NCBI GenBank assembly: GCA_020444165.1
Contig: JAHLLK010000137.1
Location: 1 to 7,282 of the forward strand
Direction: 5' to 3'
Length of the DNA: 7,282 nt
Source of the DNA: Deltaproteobacteria bacterium
GTDB taxonomy: Bacteria > Desulfobacterota > Desulfarculia > Desulfarculales > Desulfarculaceae
Within the stretch, counting starts at the first letter, position 1. Each line of letters begins with the position of its first letter. Under the pieces are notes generated by a model. That model worked only from the letters and a program-made list of their open reading frames with translations. It was not told the DNA's origin and did not search any database. Position numbers and translations under genes: made by a program. Below, one piece after another: positions 5,460 through 7,282 of this stretch.

Positions 5460-6083
5460 ATGCGCAGCAACCTGGCCGAATTGATGGCCGACCTCAAGGA
5501 GCAGCAGGCCCTGGCCCTGGTGGAGGCCCAGTTGGCCGCGGGCGGGGACCCCCACGAAATCCTGGCCGCCTGCCAAGCGGGCATGATCCGGGTGGGCCAA
5601 AAGTTCGAGCAGGGCGCCTTCTACGTTTCGGATTTGCTGATGGCCGCCGAGATGTTCAAGACCATCAACGAGATCCTGGCGCCCCGGCTGGCCGGCACGG
5701 CCGTGGCCCAGGGCGCGAAGATCGTGGTGGGCACCGTGGCCGGCGACATCCACGACATCGGCAAGGACCTGGTGGTGGCCATGCTGCAAGCCGGGGGCTT
5801 TGAGGTGCACGACCTGGGGGTGGACGCCCCGCCGGGCGTGTTCGTGGCCAGGCTGCGGGAAACCGGGGCCAAGGTGCTGGCCCTGTCCTGTCTGTTGACC
5901 ACGGCCTACGACTCCATCAAGGACACCATCGCCGCGTTGGAGGAAGCGGGGCTGCGCACCCGGGTAAAGGTCATCATCGGCGGCGGGCCCATGGATGAGC
6001 TGGTGGTCGCCTACACCGGGGCCGATGCCTACGGCGCCGACGCCCAGGCCGCGGTGCGCCTGAGCAGGGAGATGATCGGATGA
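5460..6083 (+). CDS. Corrinoid (B12-binding) protein of a methyltransferase system, MtaC/MtbC/MttC type
   Basis: Cytoplasmic methyl carrier. Its cobalamin accepts a methyl group on Co(I) from a donor and hands it to a second methyltransferase. The 207 residues comprise an N-terminal four-helix cap (about 1-85, with GMIRVGQKFEQGAFYVSDLLMAAEMF) and a C-terminal Rossmann-like B12 domain (86-207). The signature D96-x-H98-D-I-G-K102 supplies the lower cobalt ligand, H98, for base-off binding. S143 (ALSCLLTT) and the GGGP loop (174-177) match the other conserved cobalamin-tail contacts. Length and layout are standard for the family. The start is set by AAGGAG (5445-5450), nine bases upstream. It follows the unknown gene by 39 bases, and its stop overlaps the next gene's start (ATGA), so stoichiometric expression with the URO-D protein is likely. 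Substrate specificity cannot be read from this protein. Confidence 0.95.
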   Translation: MRSNLAELMADLKEQQALALVEAQLAAGGDPHEILAACQAGMIRVGQKFEQGAFYVSDLLMAAEMFKTINEILAPRLAGTAVAQGAKIVVGTVAGDIHDIGKDLVVAMLQAGGFEVHDLGVDAPPGVFVARLRETGAKVLALSCLLTTAYDSIKDTIAALEEAGLRTRVKVIIGGGPMDELVVAYTGADAYGADAQAAVRLSREMIG

Positions 6084-7210
6084 GCTACCAAGGCAGCTAT
6101 GCGGACTACCTGGTGAAGCAGGCCCGTTTCGAGCGGGCCGTGGCCCACCAGCCGGTGGACCGGGTCCCCTGCCTGTACATGGCCCCGGCCTTTGCCCCCC
6201 GGCACATGGGCATGACCCAGCACAAGTACTGCACCGACGCCGACGCCGCCATCGAAGTGACCTTGGACTCCATGCGGACCCTCGGCGATTTCGACGGGAT
6301 CAACATGATGCCGTCAGGCCTCCATCCCATGCACTTGACCTCCCTGTGGCTGTCCAAGGTGCTGATTCCAGGCATCGACCTGCCGGAAAACAACCTGTGG
6401 CAAGTCAGGGAACTGGAGGTGATGGAGCCGGCGGACTACGACTTCATCGTGGAGCAGGGGTGGGAAGCCTTTGTGCAGAAGATCCTCCCCCAGGTGGCGG
6501 ACATGGAGATGTGGCAGCGCCATGTGGCGTGGTTGGACCAGCACTTCCCGGGGATAGCCGGCCGGTTCCACCAGGCCGGCTACCTGGTGGCCTCCGCCGG
6601 CCTGGGCACCGTGCCCTTCGAGCCCATGTGCGGCGCCCGCTCCATGAGCAAATTTTTCCTGGACCTCTACCGCATGCCCGACCGGGTCAAGGCCGCCATG
6701 GACGTGGCCGCGCCGGTCATCACCGCCGCGGCCATCGGGGCGGCCAAGGCGTCGGGGGTGGCAGGGGTGTGGCTGGGCGGCTGGCGCACGGCCAGCGCCA
6801 TGCTGGCCCCGGAGATCTGGGACAAGCTGGTGTGGCCCTACTTCCGGTCCATGGCCGAGGCCCTGATCGCCGAGGGCATCACCCCGGTGTTCCACTGGGA
6901 CCAGAACTGGACCCGCGACCTGGCGCGGCTGTTGGAGATGCCGGCCAAGAAGTGCGTGCTGAACCCGGACGGCATGACCGACGTGCGCCAGGCCAAAAAG
7001 CTCCTCAGGGATCACACGGCCATCATGGGCGACGTGCCCTCGCCCTTGTTCGCCACCGGCTCGCCCGCAGACGTGCGCAAGTACGTGCGGGACCTGGTGC
7101 GCGACCTCGGCCCCGAAGGCCTGATCCTCTGCCCCGGCTGCGACGCCCCCATCAATACCAAGGTGGAAAACATGGAGGCCTTCCTGGAAGCTAGCCGGGA
7201 GTTTGGGTAG
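6080..7210 (+). CDS. URO-D-superfamily corrinoid methyltransferase (MtaA/MtbA/CmuA-like)
   Basis: 376-residue protein of the uroporphyrinogen decarboxylase fold, used by MtaA/MtbA (methyl-corrinoid to coenzyme M) and by some O-demethylases and chloromethane methyltransferases. It has the N-terminal RFERAVAHQPVDRVPC segment typical of the family's start, a TIM-barrel length, and the family's C-terminal LCPGCDAP. The usual zinc site is H-x-C, then a distant Cys. Here it is H272-W-D274 (TPVFHWDQNW), then C351-x2-C354, so Asp replaces the first Cys while an extra Cys is close to the last. Overlap with the corrinoid gene (ATGA) makes that protein its partner. True heme-pathway HemE is unlikely because of this context and the cysteine pair. 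With no MtaB/MttB-like gene in view, it may be the substrate-specific methyltransferase itself or may transfer the methyl group onward, for example to tetrahydrofolate. The family is firm; the reaction is unresolved. Confidence 0.88.
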   Translation: MSYQGSYADYLVKQARFERAVAHQPVDRVPCLYMAPAFAPRHMGMTQHKYCTDADAAIEVTLDSMRTLGDFDGINMMPSGLHPMHLTSLWLSKVLIPGIDLPENNLWQVRELEVMEPADYDFIVEQGWEAFVQKILPQVADMEMWQRHVAWLDQHFPGIAGRFHQAGYLVASAGLGTVPFEPMCGARSMSKFFLDLYRMPDRVKAAMDVAAPVITAAAIGAAKASGVAGVWLGGWRTASAMLAPEIWDKLVWPYFRSMAEALIAEGITPVFHWDQNWTRDLARLLEMPAKKCVLNPDGMTDVRQAKKLLRDHTAIMGDVPSPLFATGSPADVRKYVRDLVRDLGPEGLILCPGCDAPINTKVENMEAFLEASREFG

Positions 7211-7282
7211 TAGGATTTCTGGAAGACCGGGGGCGGCTGCGCCAGATATCCTCCGGCTGCGTCCGGGCCTGCGCTCCAACCT

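Noticed and set aside
6080..7210. Heme-biosynthesis uroporphyrinogen decarboxylase (hemE)
   Set aside because: The 4-nt overlap with a corrinoid-protein gene and the C-terminal CPGC motif fit methyltransferase members of the superfamily instead.

Overview
The window is GC-rich, with strongly G/C-ending codons, and carries genes of strictly anaerobic metabolism: a hybrid cluster protein of the short-spaced [4Fe-4S] type, multiheme c-type cytochromes, and a corrinoid-dependent methyltransfer set. This combination suggests a high-GC sulfate-reducing or syntrophic member of the Desulfobacterota (Desulfarculus-like). That assignment is inferred from gene content and composition, not from a database match.

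Left half (1-3945) is a divergent locus that looks dedicated to inorganic nitrogen oxides. On the minus strand an Rrf2-family regulator with three clustered cysteines (1218-1658) lies upstream of the hybrid cluster protein gene hcp (918 to beyond base 1, C-terminus cut off). hcp has its own good sigma70-like promoter (960-987). On the plus strand a NapC/NrfH-type tetraheme membrane cytochrome (1958-2494) is followed after 38 bases by an octaheme cytochrome of the hydroxylamine oxidoreductase (HAO) family (2533-3945). The likely scheme is that the NrfH-like protein oxidises menaquinol and feeds electrons to the periplasmic HAO-like enzyme, which reduces nitrite and/or hydroxylamine. Hcp would remove NO or hydroxylamine in the cytoplasm, and the Rrf2 protein would sense NO or Fe-S status. 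No nrfA gene is present.

Middle (3946-4395) has no convincing gene. It holds a strong intrinsic terminator for the cytochrome operon, a perfect 18-bp inverted repeat with a 5-nt loop, a degenerate cobalamin-riboswitch look-alike, an imperfect operator-like dyad, and a weak promoter.

Right half (4396-7210) is a tight plus-strand operon: a short COG0523/CobW-type GTPase, a 145-residue protein of unknown function (4-nt overlap), a MtaC/MtbC-type corrinoid protein, and a URO-D-fold methyltransferase (4-nt overlap). This is the core of a corrinoid-dependent C1 (methyl) transfer system, but the methyl donor cannot be told from the sequence. No separate MtaB/MttB-type substrate methyltransferase is present, and the URO-D protein has a non-standard metal site (H-x-D followed by C-x2-C). 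The last 72 bases show no gene.
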